Shown: positions 6,046-12,870, numbered from the stretch's first letter. The stretch is DNA of 13,068 nucleotides from Candidatus Sivonenia alaskensis PMM_0068 (GCA_949127685.1 CASBPW010000143.1:1-13068); one strand, 5' to 3'. Notes: generated from the letters alone by a model not told the origin. Numbers and translations are program-made.

Positions 6046-6468
6046 ATGAAATCTGTTCTTCCGGCAATTTTTTTAGTCGCCTTGTTCGCTTCTGTAAGTC
6101 TAGCCCAAGGTAAATCCGGGAATGCGGTAACCATCAATGCCGATGCCCAAGAAGCCAATTCTAATACCGGGATCATCACCGCTACAGGCAATGTTCATAT
6201 TCAATATCCCGCTCGCCAGATAACGGCTACAGCCGATCAAGCCGTTTATGAAACCAAAAAACGGACGATTACGATGACCGGTGGAGTCGTCATTGTTCAA
6301 AAGGGTGAGAATACGATTCGTTCTGAGAAAGTGATTTATCTGATTAAGGAAAGTATCTTTAAGGCGGAACCCCAGCCTGGTAAACAGGTAACTTCTGTCT
6401 ATGTAGTGCCTCCAGAAGAAAATCAAGAAAGCCGTCCTCGTCCTGGGAGCGCTGTCAATGCCCCTTAA
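6046..6468 (+). CDS. lptA: LptA/OstA-like periplasmic LPS transport protein
   Basis: A 140-residue exported protein. Residues 1-20 form a signal peptide ending SLA before QGKSG. The mature part has the repeated short beta-strand pattern of the OstA/LptA beta-jellyroll (VTINADAQEANSNTGIITAT, GNVHIQY, ITATADQAVYETKKRTITMTG, then GENTIRSEKVIY). LptA proteins polymerise into the periplasmic bridge that carries lipopolysaccharide from the inner-membrane pump to LptD. The C-terminus is a short Pro/Glu/Arg-rich tail. It is the first gene of the set and overlaps lptB by 11 bases. The start was chosen because the signal peptide begins there. Confidence 0.88.
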   Translation: MKSVLPAIFLVALFASVSLAQGKSGNAVTINADAQEANSNTGIITATGNVHIQYPARQITATADQAVYETKKRTITMTGGVVIVQKGENTIRSEKVIYLIKESIFKAEPQPGKQVTSVYVVPPEENQESRPRPGSAVNAP

Positions 6469-7195
6469 AAAGATTGCCCTTGAGCAGATTACGAAGAATT
6501 TTGGCAAACGCAGAGTTGTGAAGGGTGTTGACCTGAACTTTGCTCAAGGTGAGGTCGTCGGTCTTTTGGGGGGAAATGGGGCCGGCAAAACGACTACGTT
6601 CTATATGATTACTGGGTTAGATAAACCGGACAGCGGCGAAGTCTTTTTGGATGATGAACCGATTACCAACTTACCGATGCATAAACGTGCCCGACGAGGG
6701 ATCGCCTATTTGCCGCAAGAAAATAGCGTTTTTAGAGGCTTAAGTGTAGAAGATAATCTTTATCTGGTCATGGAACAATCTGGGGTCCCCCGTGCACAGC
6801 AAAACAAGCGGGTAGCATCTTTATTGGATGAGTTTGGTTTGCATCGAGTCCGCCACAGCAAAGGGATGCAGCTTTCTGGTGGAGAAAAGCGTAGGGTAGA
6901 ACTGGCGCGCGCTTTAGCCGCAGGGATAGAAGAGCCCCGGTTCCTCCTCTTAGATGAACCCTTTGCGGGTGTAGACCCGATCACGGTGGGAGATATTCAG
7001 GAGTTAATCAAACAACTCAAAGATAGAGGCATGGGAATCTTCATCACGGACCATAGTGTTGGAGCGACGCTTGCCATCACCGACCGCGCCTACATCATGC
7101 ATGAAGGAGAAATCTTAGCCGATGGCGTTCCTGCAGACCTTGCGAAGAATCCTCAAGTCCGTAAATTCTATTTAGGAGAGACATTCAAATTATGA
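6458..7195 (+). CDS. lptB: LptB, ATPase of the LPS export ABC transporter
   Basis: A 245-residue ABC ATPase, usual length for LptB. Walker A is GGNGAGKT (38-45), the Q-loop is YLPQENSVFRGLSVEDNL (84-101, Gln87), the signature is LSGGE (139-143), Walker B is FLLLDEP (162-168) with catalytic Glu167, and the switch His is His199 in ITDHSV. The TTTFYMITGL and LPQE...FRGLSVxDNL segments are specific to LptB among ABC ATPases. It powers extraction of LPS from the inner membrane as a dimer under LptF/G. It starts inside the end of lptA and shares ATGA with the lptF/G start, so all three are coupled. Confidence 0.95.
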   Translation: MPLKKIALEQITKNFGKRRVVKGVDLNFAQGEVVGLLGGNGAGKTTTFYMITGLDKPDSGEVFLDDEPITNLPMHKRARRGIAYLPQENSVFRGLSVEDNLYLVMEQSGVPRAQQNKRVASLLDEFGLHRVRHSKGMQLSGGEKRRVELARALAAGIEEPRFLLLDEPFAGVDPITVGDIQELIKQLKDRGMGIFITDHSVGATLAITDRAYIMHEGEILADGVPADLAKNPQVRKFYLGETFKL

Positions 7196-8385
7196 CTGCT
7201 CCTCTTACTAAAAATTCTATTCCTAAAGCCCAAGCCCCGATAGAACAGTGGGGGCTTAGTGTGCCTGGTTTATCGATTATGGACCGCTATGTAGTCACGG
7301 AAATGGTAGTCCCTTTTGCCTTTGGGGTTACTGTTTTTACGGCGCTGATTATGGCGATTGGTTCTCTATTTGAGCTGGTCCGCTTCATGGTCGAAAATGG
7401 CATGCCCTTGAGCACAGCCGCACAGATATTTGTATTGCGGATGCCGGGCTTGGTAGTACTTACCTTCCCGATGGCGACGCTGCTGGCAACCCTCCAGGCC
7501 TTTGGTCGCTTGTCGGGTGATTTTGAAATTATTGCCCTGAGATCCGTTGGTGTCAGTATTGTCCGATTAATTGCGCCTATTTTGGTGGTTGGTGTATTGA
7601 TTACTGGAGGGACACTGGTCCTGAATGAAATCGTTGTTCCTTCTTCGAATCGTTCTGCCGCTATTACCTTAGCTCGTGCCTTGAATAATCAGGAGCCTTC
7701 CTTTAGGAAGGAAAACTTCTTCTATCCACAGTACGAACAAGTCAAGGGAGAGGATGGCCAAGTGGCTTCCCGTGTCACACGAATTATCTATGCCCAAAGC
7801 TATGCAGGCGGGGTCATGGATAAGGTGACGGTGGTGGATTTTTCTGAAAAAGGGCTGAGTCAGATTGTTGCGGCAGACCGAGCAACATGGGAGCCTCAGA
7901 AGCAAGTTTGGAAATTTGAAAGAGGAACGTCCTATTTTGTTGCTGCTGACGGCTCTTATCGCAATATTCTTCGGTTCAATCAACAGAATGTCTATATTGC
8001 CAATGCTTTGCTGGATTTTGCCAATGAGACCCGTAAACCTGAAGAGATGGATGCCCGTGAGCTGAATCGTTTCATTCAACTGACCAAAGATAGTCATCAA
8101 CCTGTAGATGGTCTTCTGGTTCGTCTTTATCAGAAATTTGCGATTCCCTTTGCCTGTGTTCCCTTTGCCTTAGTGGGAGCTCTTTTAGGAATTCGTCCCC
8201 AAAGAACCAGTAACGCACTGGGTTTGGGATTGAGCGTCTTGATTATCTTTGCGTACTACGTAATGATGTCAGTCTGCCAAGCCCTGGGACAGACCGGAAA
8301 TATCCCTCCGATTCTGGCGGCTTGGATCCCTAACCTGGTCACCTTGGGCGCTGGTGGATTTCTACTCTGGCGTGCTTCTAAATAG
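7192..8385 (+). CDS. LptF/LptG-family permease (YjgP/YjgQ)
   Basis: A 397-residue membrane protein of the LptF/LptG family, the transmembrane half of the LPS extractor. Three N-terminal helices (about 39-63, 78-102 and 124-145), a soluble periplasmic beta-domain of about 150 residues and three C-terminal helices (about 314-334, 343-365, 374-393) match the family plan. Family features include MDRYVVTEMVVPF, the conserved LSGDFEIIALRSVG segment (107-120) and FAIPFACVPFALVGALLGIR. Only one such gene is present, so it may pair with itself or with a homologue elsewhere; I cannot choose between LptF and LptG. The N-terminus carries about 29 residues before MDRY. The ATGA overlap with lptB suggests coupled synthesis. 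Its last 24 bases overlap the 3' end of rdgB on the other strand. Confidence 0.92.
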   Translation: MTAPLTKNSIPKAQAPIEQWGLSVPGLSIMDRYVVTEMVVPFAFGVTVFTALIMAIGSLFELVRFMVENGMPLSTAAQIFVLRMPGLVVLTFPMATLLATLQAFGRLSGDFEIIALRSVGVSIVRLIAPILVVGVLITGGTLVLNEIVVPSSNRSAAITLARALNNQEPSFRKENFFYPQYEQVKGEDGQVASRVTRIIYAQSYAGGVMDKVTVVDFSEKGLSQIVAADRATWEPQKQVWKFERGTSYFVAADGSYRNILRFNQQNVYIANALLDFANETRKPEEMDARELNRFIQLTKDSHQPVDGLLVRLYQKFAIPFACVPFALVGALLGIRPQRTSNALGLGLSVLIIFAYYVMMSVCQALGQTGNIPPILAAWIPNLVTLGAGGFLLWRASK

Positions 8386-8961
8386 CAATTCCCACTGCTC
8401 TTTTAGGGCACTGAGGGCTTTACCGCGATGGCTATATTGGAGCTTTTCCTGAGGGCTTAATTGGGCGAAGGTTTTATCCAGCTCCGATAGATAAAAAACA
8501 GGATCATAACCAAAGCCCCCAGTTCCACGGGGCCCGGTGAGGATTTCTCCTTCACAAATCCCTTCCGTTTCAAGCCAGATAGAGCCGTCGGGGCCTGCAA
8601 TGCACAGGGCACAGACGAATCGAGCCGAGCGGTCGGTCTGGTTTTCCAACTCCGCTAAAAGTCGGTTAATCCGGCCCTGATCATTGGGGCCATAACGGGC
8701 AGAATGTACTCCCGGACGACTTTCTAAGCTTCTCACTTCCAATCCGGAGTCATCAGCTAACGTGAGTTTGCCCAAAAAGGCAGCCACCGCTTGGGCTTTG
8801 ATCCGAGCATTTTCAGCGAAGGTTGCCCCCGTTTCCTCTGGCTCTAAGTTGGTTGGTTTGGCTTCTACGCGCCAACCCGTAGGCCCCAGATAGTTCTGGA
8901 GTTCCTTGAGCTTGCCTGGATTGCCACTGGCAAGGACCAATCTTTTGTGGTTTGGATACAT
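8362..8961 (-). CDS. rdgB: RdgB/HAM1-family dITP/XTP pyrophosphatase
   Basis: A 199-residue house-cleaning enzyme that hydrolyses dITP, XTP and similar non-canonical purine triphosphates to monophosphate and pyrophosphate. Motifs: SGNPGKLKE (12-20) for phosphate binding, ADDSGLEV (69-76) with the catalytic acidic residues, GGFGYDPVF (148-156) for base recognition and SHRGKAL (177-183). Length and motif order match the family. The ATG at 8961 is preceded by TAAAGTGAGTAA: GTGAG could be a weak ribosome site, or TAAAGT could be a -10 exactly six bases from the ATG. The gene is monocistronic, diverges from atpC and overlaps lptF/G tail-to-tail by 24 bases, so neither gene can end in an independent intergenic terminator there. 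Confidence 0.95.
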   Translation of the reverse strand: MYPNHKRLVLASGNPGKLKELQNYLGPTGWRVEAKPTNLEPEETGATFAENARIKAQAVAAFLGKLTLADDSGLEVRSLESRPGVHSARYGPNDQGRINRLLAELENQTDRSARFVCALCIAGPDGSIWLETEGICEGEILTGPRGTGGFGYDPVFYLSELDKTFAQLSPQEKLQYSHRGKALSALKEQWELLFRSTPE

Positions 8962-9000
8962 TTACTCACTTTAGAGCATCAAAGGGTGGCAAAAAAGTGT

Positions 9001-9027
9001 AGCAATCGGAGCAATCGGAGCAATCTA
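9001..9027. repeat. Tandem 9-base repeat in the rdgB/atpC divergent region
   Basis: AGCAATCGG occurs twice in perfect tandem (9001-9018), followed by a third imperfect unit AGCAATCTA (9019-9027). A related AGCAATGC follows at 9041. It lies about 35 bases upstream of the atpC ATG and 40 bases from rdgB. It could be a set of regulator half-sites or a simple slipped repeat; the sequence alone does not decide. Confidence 0.6.
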
Positions 9028-9062
9028 CGGTAATCTAAAGAGCAATGCAGTAGGGAATTTCC

Positions 9063-9461
9063 ATGGCTCTGACGGTAAAAATCATTGCTCCTGATAAAGT
9101 AGTTTGGGACGGCACCGCCGACGAAGTGATTCTTCCGAGTGCAACCGGCGAGTTGGGAATTCTATCGAACCACGCCCCTTTGGTCAGTGCCCTGGGTATT
9201 GGCGTGCTTCAAGTCAAAAGCAAAGGCCAGATCACTAAGTTGGCGGTGATGGGTGGATTCGTGGAAGTAGAAAATAATGAGATCACGATCCTCGCCAACG
9301 GGGCAGCTTCCGCGGAACATATCAATGAACAAGAAACCCGTGAACAGTTAGCCCGCGCTCAAAAAATGCTAGAGAGCACTCAGGACCCTTCCGATCAGCT
9401 TTCTGCCAAAACAGAAATCCAACGGGCCAGCGCTAAACTCAAAGCCATTGGTAAATCCTAA
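9063..9461 (+). CDS. atpC: ATP synthase F1 epsilon subunit
   Basis: A 132-residue epsilon subunit. The N-terminal beta-sandwich (1-85) has the family segments VKIIAPDKVVWDGTADEVILP and GELGILSNHAPL (29-40) and AVMGGFVEVENNEITILANGA; the C-terminal helical hairpin is EHINEQETREQLARAQKMLE followed by SAKTEIQRASAKLKAI. It belongs to the central stalk linking F1 rotation to the c-ring and regulates ATP hydrolysis. Length is as in cyanobacteria and chloroplasts. There is no atpD (beta) upstream: the neighbour is rdgB on the other strand, so atpC has its own promoter region. No strong Shine-Dalgarno is seen (TAGGG at 9051). Confidence 0.96.
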   Translation: MALTVKIIAPDKVVWDGTADEVILPSATGELGILSNHAPLVSALGIGVLQVKSKGQITKLAVMGGFVEVENNEITILANGAASAEHINEQETREQLARAQKMLESTQDPSDQLSAKTEIQRASAKLKAIGKS

Positions 9462-9542
9462 GAACCTGCGTATCCGAATACAGTTGGTAGTGGGGCCTGC
9501 TATCCTATCTAAGGCTCACATCGTTTAGGACATAGAGGATTT

Positions 9543-10370
9543 GTGGGTGGTGTTTTTCTAGATAGGCTTAGACTTCGCACAATGCGGCATCATTTCTGGG
9601 GTGTTGCTCTATTCGGTATTCTTTTGGTTTCTTGCGGTTCCAATAGTCCAAAATCCGAAGAACAGAAGCCATCCATACTGCCTACACCAAAGCCTGAAGC
9701 TCCTGCCTTGAAAAAAGCGGAACTGGGGCCAGAACCCGACTTGGGCTCTGTGATCATTCTAGAAGTGCCTGGGGAAGGAGCCCAATCCTTTTATGTGAGG
9801 GGCGAGCCAGGAGCCCGCTATCTGGCCAAGGTCACTCCTCTCTACGGCTCTAGTAAAACCAAGAAAAGAAATGTGTCCACCGCCGTTGCTCCTCCTGAGA
9901 AGACTCAAGCGGACAAACCTCAAAACGCAGCAGCTTCCCTGGAACCGCCTAAGCCCCCCCAAGGTTTCAGCGCTACCTTTTTCCCTGTGGTAGAAGCCCC
10001 GAGCCTCCCAGGCAATTTCTATACTGCCGAAACGTTGAAGAGCCTTAAAGAAGGGCGCTACCAACTTCCCCCCCCTCCTCCTCCAACAGAGGCTGCGCAG
10101 GCGACAGAGACGGCTCCAGCGGCTGATCTCTCTGCTGGCCAGAACACTCCCGAAAATGTCCCCCAGAACCCTTCCGTTAACACTGTTCCTCCGACGTCGC
10201 TCCCTGAGAGCCTTTGGTCTCCTGTAACCAACAAGGGAACTGAAGCTTTTCGAGTAGAAACGGAGGTTTTGCCTAGTGATCAAGCGACCCAACCCGTTGT
10301 TCTAGAAGTCAAAAATCTAGATGCTGTGCCCAGGACTGTCCAAGTTGTCATCCGAGAGAAAAAGCCATGA
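9543..10370 (+). CDS. Proline-rich lipoprotein of unknown function
   Basis: A secreted lipoprotein: a hydrophobic stretch HHFWGVALFGILLVSC ends in a lipobox (LVSC) with lipidated Cys31 (counting from the GTG at 9543). The rest is low in recognisable domains: a Lys/Pro/Glu-rich linker, a beta-type segment (SVIILEVPGEGAQSFYVRGE), a polyproline run (QLPPPPPPTEAAQA) and a C-terminal segment TQPVVLEVKNLDAVPRTVQV that looks like a beta-strand pair. A spacer-like envelope protein is plausible, but function is unknown. The GTG at 9543 follows AGAGGA with close spacing; ATG 9582 would give a more usual 17-residue signal peptide and cannot be excluded. The stop shares ATGA with the pyrH start, tying its translation to UMP kinase. 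A possible -10, TATCCT, lies at 9501-9506. Confidence 0.75.
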   Translation: MGGVFLDRLRLRTMRHHFWGVALFGILLVSCGSNSPKSEEQKPSILPTPKPEAPALKKAELGPEPDLGSVIILEVPGEGAQSFYVRGEPGARYLAKVTPLYGSSKTKKRNVSTAVAPPEKTQADKPQNAAASLEPPKPPQGFSATFFPVVEAPSLPGNFYTAETLKSLKEGRYQLPPPPPPTEAAQATETAPAADLSAGQNTPENVPQNPSVNTVPPTSLPESLWSPVTNKGTEAFRVETEVLPSDQATQPVVLEVKNLDAVPRTVQVVIREKKP

Positions 10371-11080
10371 AATACAAGCGCATCATGCTCAAGCTTAGCG
10401 GCGAAGCCCTTATGGGGGAAATGGAGTACGGGATCGATCCTCAGGTAGTTCAAAGCATCGCCGAGCAGATCAAAGAGGTCTCTAAGCTTGGGGTGCAAAT
10501 CGCTATCGTTGTCGGGGGCGGCAATATTTTTCGGGGTCTGAAGGCCGCTTCATCGGGTATGGACCGCGCCAGTGCAGACTATGTAGGTATGCTTGCCACG
10601 GTCATGAATTCTCTGACGTTGCAAGATGCCCTGGAGCATGTGGGTGTGCCGACAAGGGTGCAAACGGCTATTGCTATGCAGCAAGTGGCCGAGCCTTATA
10701 TCCGCCGTCGAGCCATTCGCCATCTGGAAAAAGGGCGGGTCGTGATTTTTGGAGCCGGGTCAGGCAATCCTTTTTTCACAACCGATACAACAGCTTCTCT
10801 CCGGGCTGCAGAAATTAATGCTGAAGTTATTTTCAAAGCTACGAAGGTAGACGGGGTTTATGATTCTGACCCTATGAAAAATCCGGCAGCGATTCGCTAT
10901 ACGAGCCTGACCTACACCGCTGTTTTGAATCAAGACCTCAAGGTAATGGACGCTACCGCCATCGCCATGTGCCGAGAAAATAGCATTCCCCTAATTGTTT
11001 TTGACCTTACCCAGCATGGCAATATCCTCAAAGCCGTCCGAGGAGAGACCGTGGGTACTCTAGTTTCAGCGGGGAGCTAG
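10367..11080 (+). CDS. pyrH: UMP kinase
   Basis: A 237-residue bacterial UMP kinase of the amino-acid kinase superfamily, phosphorylating UMP to UDP for pyrimidine supply. Motifs: KLSGEALMG (9-17), VVGGGNIFRG (48-57), DYVGMLATVMNSLTLQDALE (71-90), GSGNPFFTTDT (131-141), KATKVDGVYDSDP (157-169) and MDATAIAMCRENSIPL (194-209). Length and all motifs are normal. The ATG overlaps the lipoprotein stop by four bases. The usual bacterial partner frr (ribosome recycling factor) does not follow; a TPR/zinc-finger gene comes 41 bases later. Confidence 0.97.
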   Translation: MKYKRIMLKLSGEALMGEMEYGIDPQVVQSIAEQIKEVSKLGVQIAIVVGGGNIFRGLKAASSGMDRASADYVGMLATVMNSLTLQDALEHVGVPTRVQTAIAMQQVAEPYIRRRAIRHLEKGRVVIFGAGSGNPFFTTDTTASLRAAEINAEVIFKATKVDGVYDSDPMKNPAAIRYTSLTYTAVLNQDLKVMDATAIAMCRENSIPLIVFDLTQHGNILKAVRGETVGTLVSAGS

Positions 11081-11121
11081 TCAGCGACCCAGTGGTTACT
11101 CCGTAGTAGGGTCTGAAAAAA

Positions 11122-11559
11122 ATGACAAATGATTATGAGCTGGGCTTGAAAGCCTATGAAGCTCAAGAGTTTGAGAAAGCCCTTGTCTATTTCTCCGATC
11201 AGTTAAAACGTGCTCCCCAAGACTTTAACCTTTGGTTGATGACGGTCTATTGTCATCAAGGTCTGGGGCAATATCAGGAAGCGGAGAAAATGTATAAACA
11301 GATTCTGCAAGCTCCGATGTGTCCATCTTCCTTCGTGCAAAGGGCTCGGGAAGGTTTGGCTGCCGTGAAGCAAGCTAGTTTGATGAACACACAAGGGAGT
11401 GGAGACCAGTTTAATATCTACTGCCTCAAACATACCGATCGGCGGGTTACCCTCCAGTGTCAGAGCTGTCAGGCCAGAGTTTGTGAGGAATGCACGCGCC
11501 CCTTTAGACAATTTTTTCTTTGTCAGACCTGTGGTGGTCCCTGTTTCTCTCTATCCTGA
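11122..11559 (+). CDS. TPR protein with C-terminal eight-ligand zinc-finger module
   Basis: A 145-residue cytosolic protein. Residues 4-36 and 38-70 form two TPR-type helical pairs (YELGLKAYEAQEFEKALVYF; YCHQGLGQYQEAEKMYKQIL). The C-terminal third holds a C-x2-H-x8-C-x2-C-x4-C-x2-C-x9-C-x2-C array: Cys101, His104, Cys113, Cys116, Cys121, Cys124, Cys134 and Cys137. Eight ligands suggest two zinc ions in a B-box/RING-like cross-brace, and the pattern resembles prokaryotic B-box-type zinc fingers. This combination suggests protein-protein interaction. The start ATG 11122 has TAGTAGGG ten or more bases upstream, a weak ribosome site. The stop is four bases from the CYTH start, indicating co-transcription. 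The function is not known. Confidence 0.75.
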   Translation: MTNDYELGLKAYEAQEFEKALVYFSDQLKRAPQDFNLWLMTVYCHQGLGQYQEAEKMYKQILQAPMCPSSFVQRAREGLAAVKQASLMNTQGSGDQFNIYCLKHTDRRVTLQCQSCQARVCEECTRPFRQFFLCQTCGGPCFSLS

Positions 11560-11563
11560 AAGG

Positions 11564-12106
11564 ATGATTGAAATCGAAAAGAAGTATTTGATTCCCCAAG
11601 CTCAGGTGGAGCGCTTGCTGGCGTTGCTGGAATCCACCTATGGCGCACCTAAGGTGCTGGATGAATTGGACCTGCATGGCTACACCGACCGTGATCGGAC
11701 GCACTATCTCAGGCTGAGACGCAGTGGTGAGAAATTGCAACTGGTGGCTAAAGGGCGTTCCCAACTCTCAGAAGATGGTTTCAAACAGAGAAAAGAAGTT
11801 ACCATCCCCTTGATAGAGGACCAATTAGCGACCGCCATGGAATTGGTAGAACTCCTGACGACTTTTCCACTGCCGACCATGGAACGTCAACGCAAAGTCT
11901 GGAAGCTCTCAGGAGACAGCGAAATTGTGGTAGATAACCTTAAGCGTTTTCCCGACCGAACCTATGCCGAAATAGAGGTACTCGCCGAAATCCAAGCGGA
12001 TGCTCTAGAGCGCTTAAGATCTCTGGAATCTTCGCTGGGATTAGATCCTGGCTGGGTGGAGACTCGGAACTATGGGCAAATTCTCTTGGATTCTCCTACC
12101 CGATAA
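11564..12106 (+). CDS. CYTH-domain protein (triphosphate tunnel enzyme family)
   Basis: A 180-residue CYTH protein (CyaB/thiamine-triphosphatase superfamily). The defining ExExK is EIEKK at 3-7. Further tunnel residues are YLRLRRSGEKLQLVAKG (48-64) with Arg50, Arg52, Lys60-region charges and Lys63; KQRKEVTIPL (74-83); RQRKVW (108-113); VVDNL (122-126) with Asp124; and YAEIEV (134-139) with Glu136 and Glu138. Members hydrolyse inorganic triphosphate, thiamine triphosphate or, rarely, cyclise ATP; in cyanobacteria related proteins are inorganic triphosphatases. Which applies here cannot be read from sequence. The start is ATG 11564 because ExExK must be N-terminal; an upstream open frame overlaps the previous gene and is not coding. 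It follows the TPR gene by four bases. Confidence 0.9.
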   Translation: MIEIEKKYLIPQAQVERLLALLESTYGAPKVLDELDLHGYTDRDRTHYLRLRRSGEKLQLVAKGRSQLSEDGFKQRKEVTIPLIEDQLATAMELVELLTTFPLPTMERQRKVWKLSGDSEIVVDNLKRFPDRTYAEIEVLAEIQADALERLRSLESSLGLDPGWVETRNYGQILLDSPTR

Positions 12107-12123
12107 CGGCTAAATGGTGGGGC

Positions 12124-12129
12124 TATACT
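12124..12129 (+). promoter_or_regulatory. Candidate -10 (TATACT) placed for a leaderless GAF-LuxR mRNA
   Basis: TATACT matches five of six bases of TATAAT and ends six bases before the ATG at 12136; transcription would begin at or next to the start codon. The bases between (GCTTTT) contain no ribosome site. A GGTGGGG run lies too far upstream to serve as one. No clear -35 is present. It would separate this regulator from the genes upstream. Confidence 0.4.
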
Positions 12130-12135
12130 GCTTTT

Positions 12136-12870
12136 ATGTCCCATTCATCCGAGCGTAGCCCAGAAAGTCAGGAACACTCCAGGGAGCAGCTCCATAGTTG
12201 GAGTGCGCAGGGAGAGAAGCTTGTACGACTTCTTTCTTACCAACAAAATTTGGAAGAAGCGGCTCGGGTCTTCACCCAAAATCTGGTGGAGCACTATGGT
12301 CTTGCCTTGGCTCGTTTGTGGTATCTCAACTCAGGGAGTCAGACTTTAGAATTGATAGCCAGCGCTGGAGTCTCTACCACGCTCACCGGTCGATTTGCCC
12401 GTATCCCGTTGGGAAGTTTCAAAATGGGATGGATTGCCCAAACCCATCAAGCTTTTTGGGCGCAAGATGTGCAGAGGCAACCCTGGATTCGGGACCCTTG
12501 GTGGGTACAAAAGCATGACCTCCAGACTTTTTGTGGCTATCCCCTGATCTATAGAGACCAATGTCTGGGCGTTGTCGCTTTTTTTACCCGCCAGAAATTA
12601 ACGCTCGAAGAGATCCATTTTCTTCATCTACTCTGTAGTGCAGTCAGTTTACACCTGGCCCGTTTGAAGACCCTCTATGCCTATCAAAAGCTAACGCCTA
12701 GGGAACAAGAAGTCTTTCAACAGCTCCTTTTAGGGCAGAGTAACCAGCAGATAGCGCAACATCTGAAGATCACGGTCAGGACCGTTAAATATCATTTGGG
12801 CAATATCTTTCAGAAGTATGGCGTGAACCAACGCTTTCAACTGATCCAGTCGCAATTTACCGATCGATAG
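12136..12870 (+). CDS. GAF-domain LuxR-type transcriptional regulator
   Basis: A 244-residue protein with two parts. Residues about 28-178 are a GAF-like sensor domain (FTQNLVEHYGLALARLWYLN; LELIASAGVS; a long middle with MGWIAQTHQAFWAQDV; YPLIYRDQCLGVVAFF). Residues 184-240 are a LuxR/GerE helix-turn-helix: LTPREQEVFQQLLLGQSNQQ, then IAQHLKITVRTVKYHLGNIF and QKYGV. There is no receiver domain and no kinase nearby, so it is a one-component regulator whose signal may be a small ligand or redox state; Cys133, Cys143 and Cys167 lie in the GAF part, but no typical chromophore-binding Cys context is evident. It starts 30 bases after the CYTH gene and may have its own promoter. Target genes are unknown. 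Confidence 0.85.
   Translation: MSHSSERSPESQEHSREQLHSWSAQGEKLVRLLSYQQNLEEAARVFTQNLVEHYGLALARLWYLNSGSQTLELIASAGVSTTLTGRFARIPLGSFKMGWIAQTHQAFWAQDVQRQPWIRDPWWVQKHDLQTFCGYPLIYRDQCLGVVAFFTRQKLTLEEIHFLHLLCSAVSLHLARLKTLYAYQKLTPREQEVFQQLLLGQSNQQIAQHLKITVRTVKYHLGNIFQKYGVNQRFQLIQSQFTDR

Noticed and set aside
7669..8100. A 143-codon open frame on the minus strand inside lptF/G
   Set aside because: No recognisable motif and no ribosome site; it lies in the periplasmic domain of a clear family member.
9759..10292. A 177-codon open frame on the minus strand inside the lipoprotein gene
   Set aside because: It is rich in Arg and Ser and mirrors the Pro/Ala/Glu-rich codons of the lipoprotein; the sense frame has a signal peptide, lipobox and coupling to pyrH.
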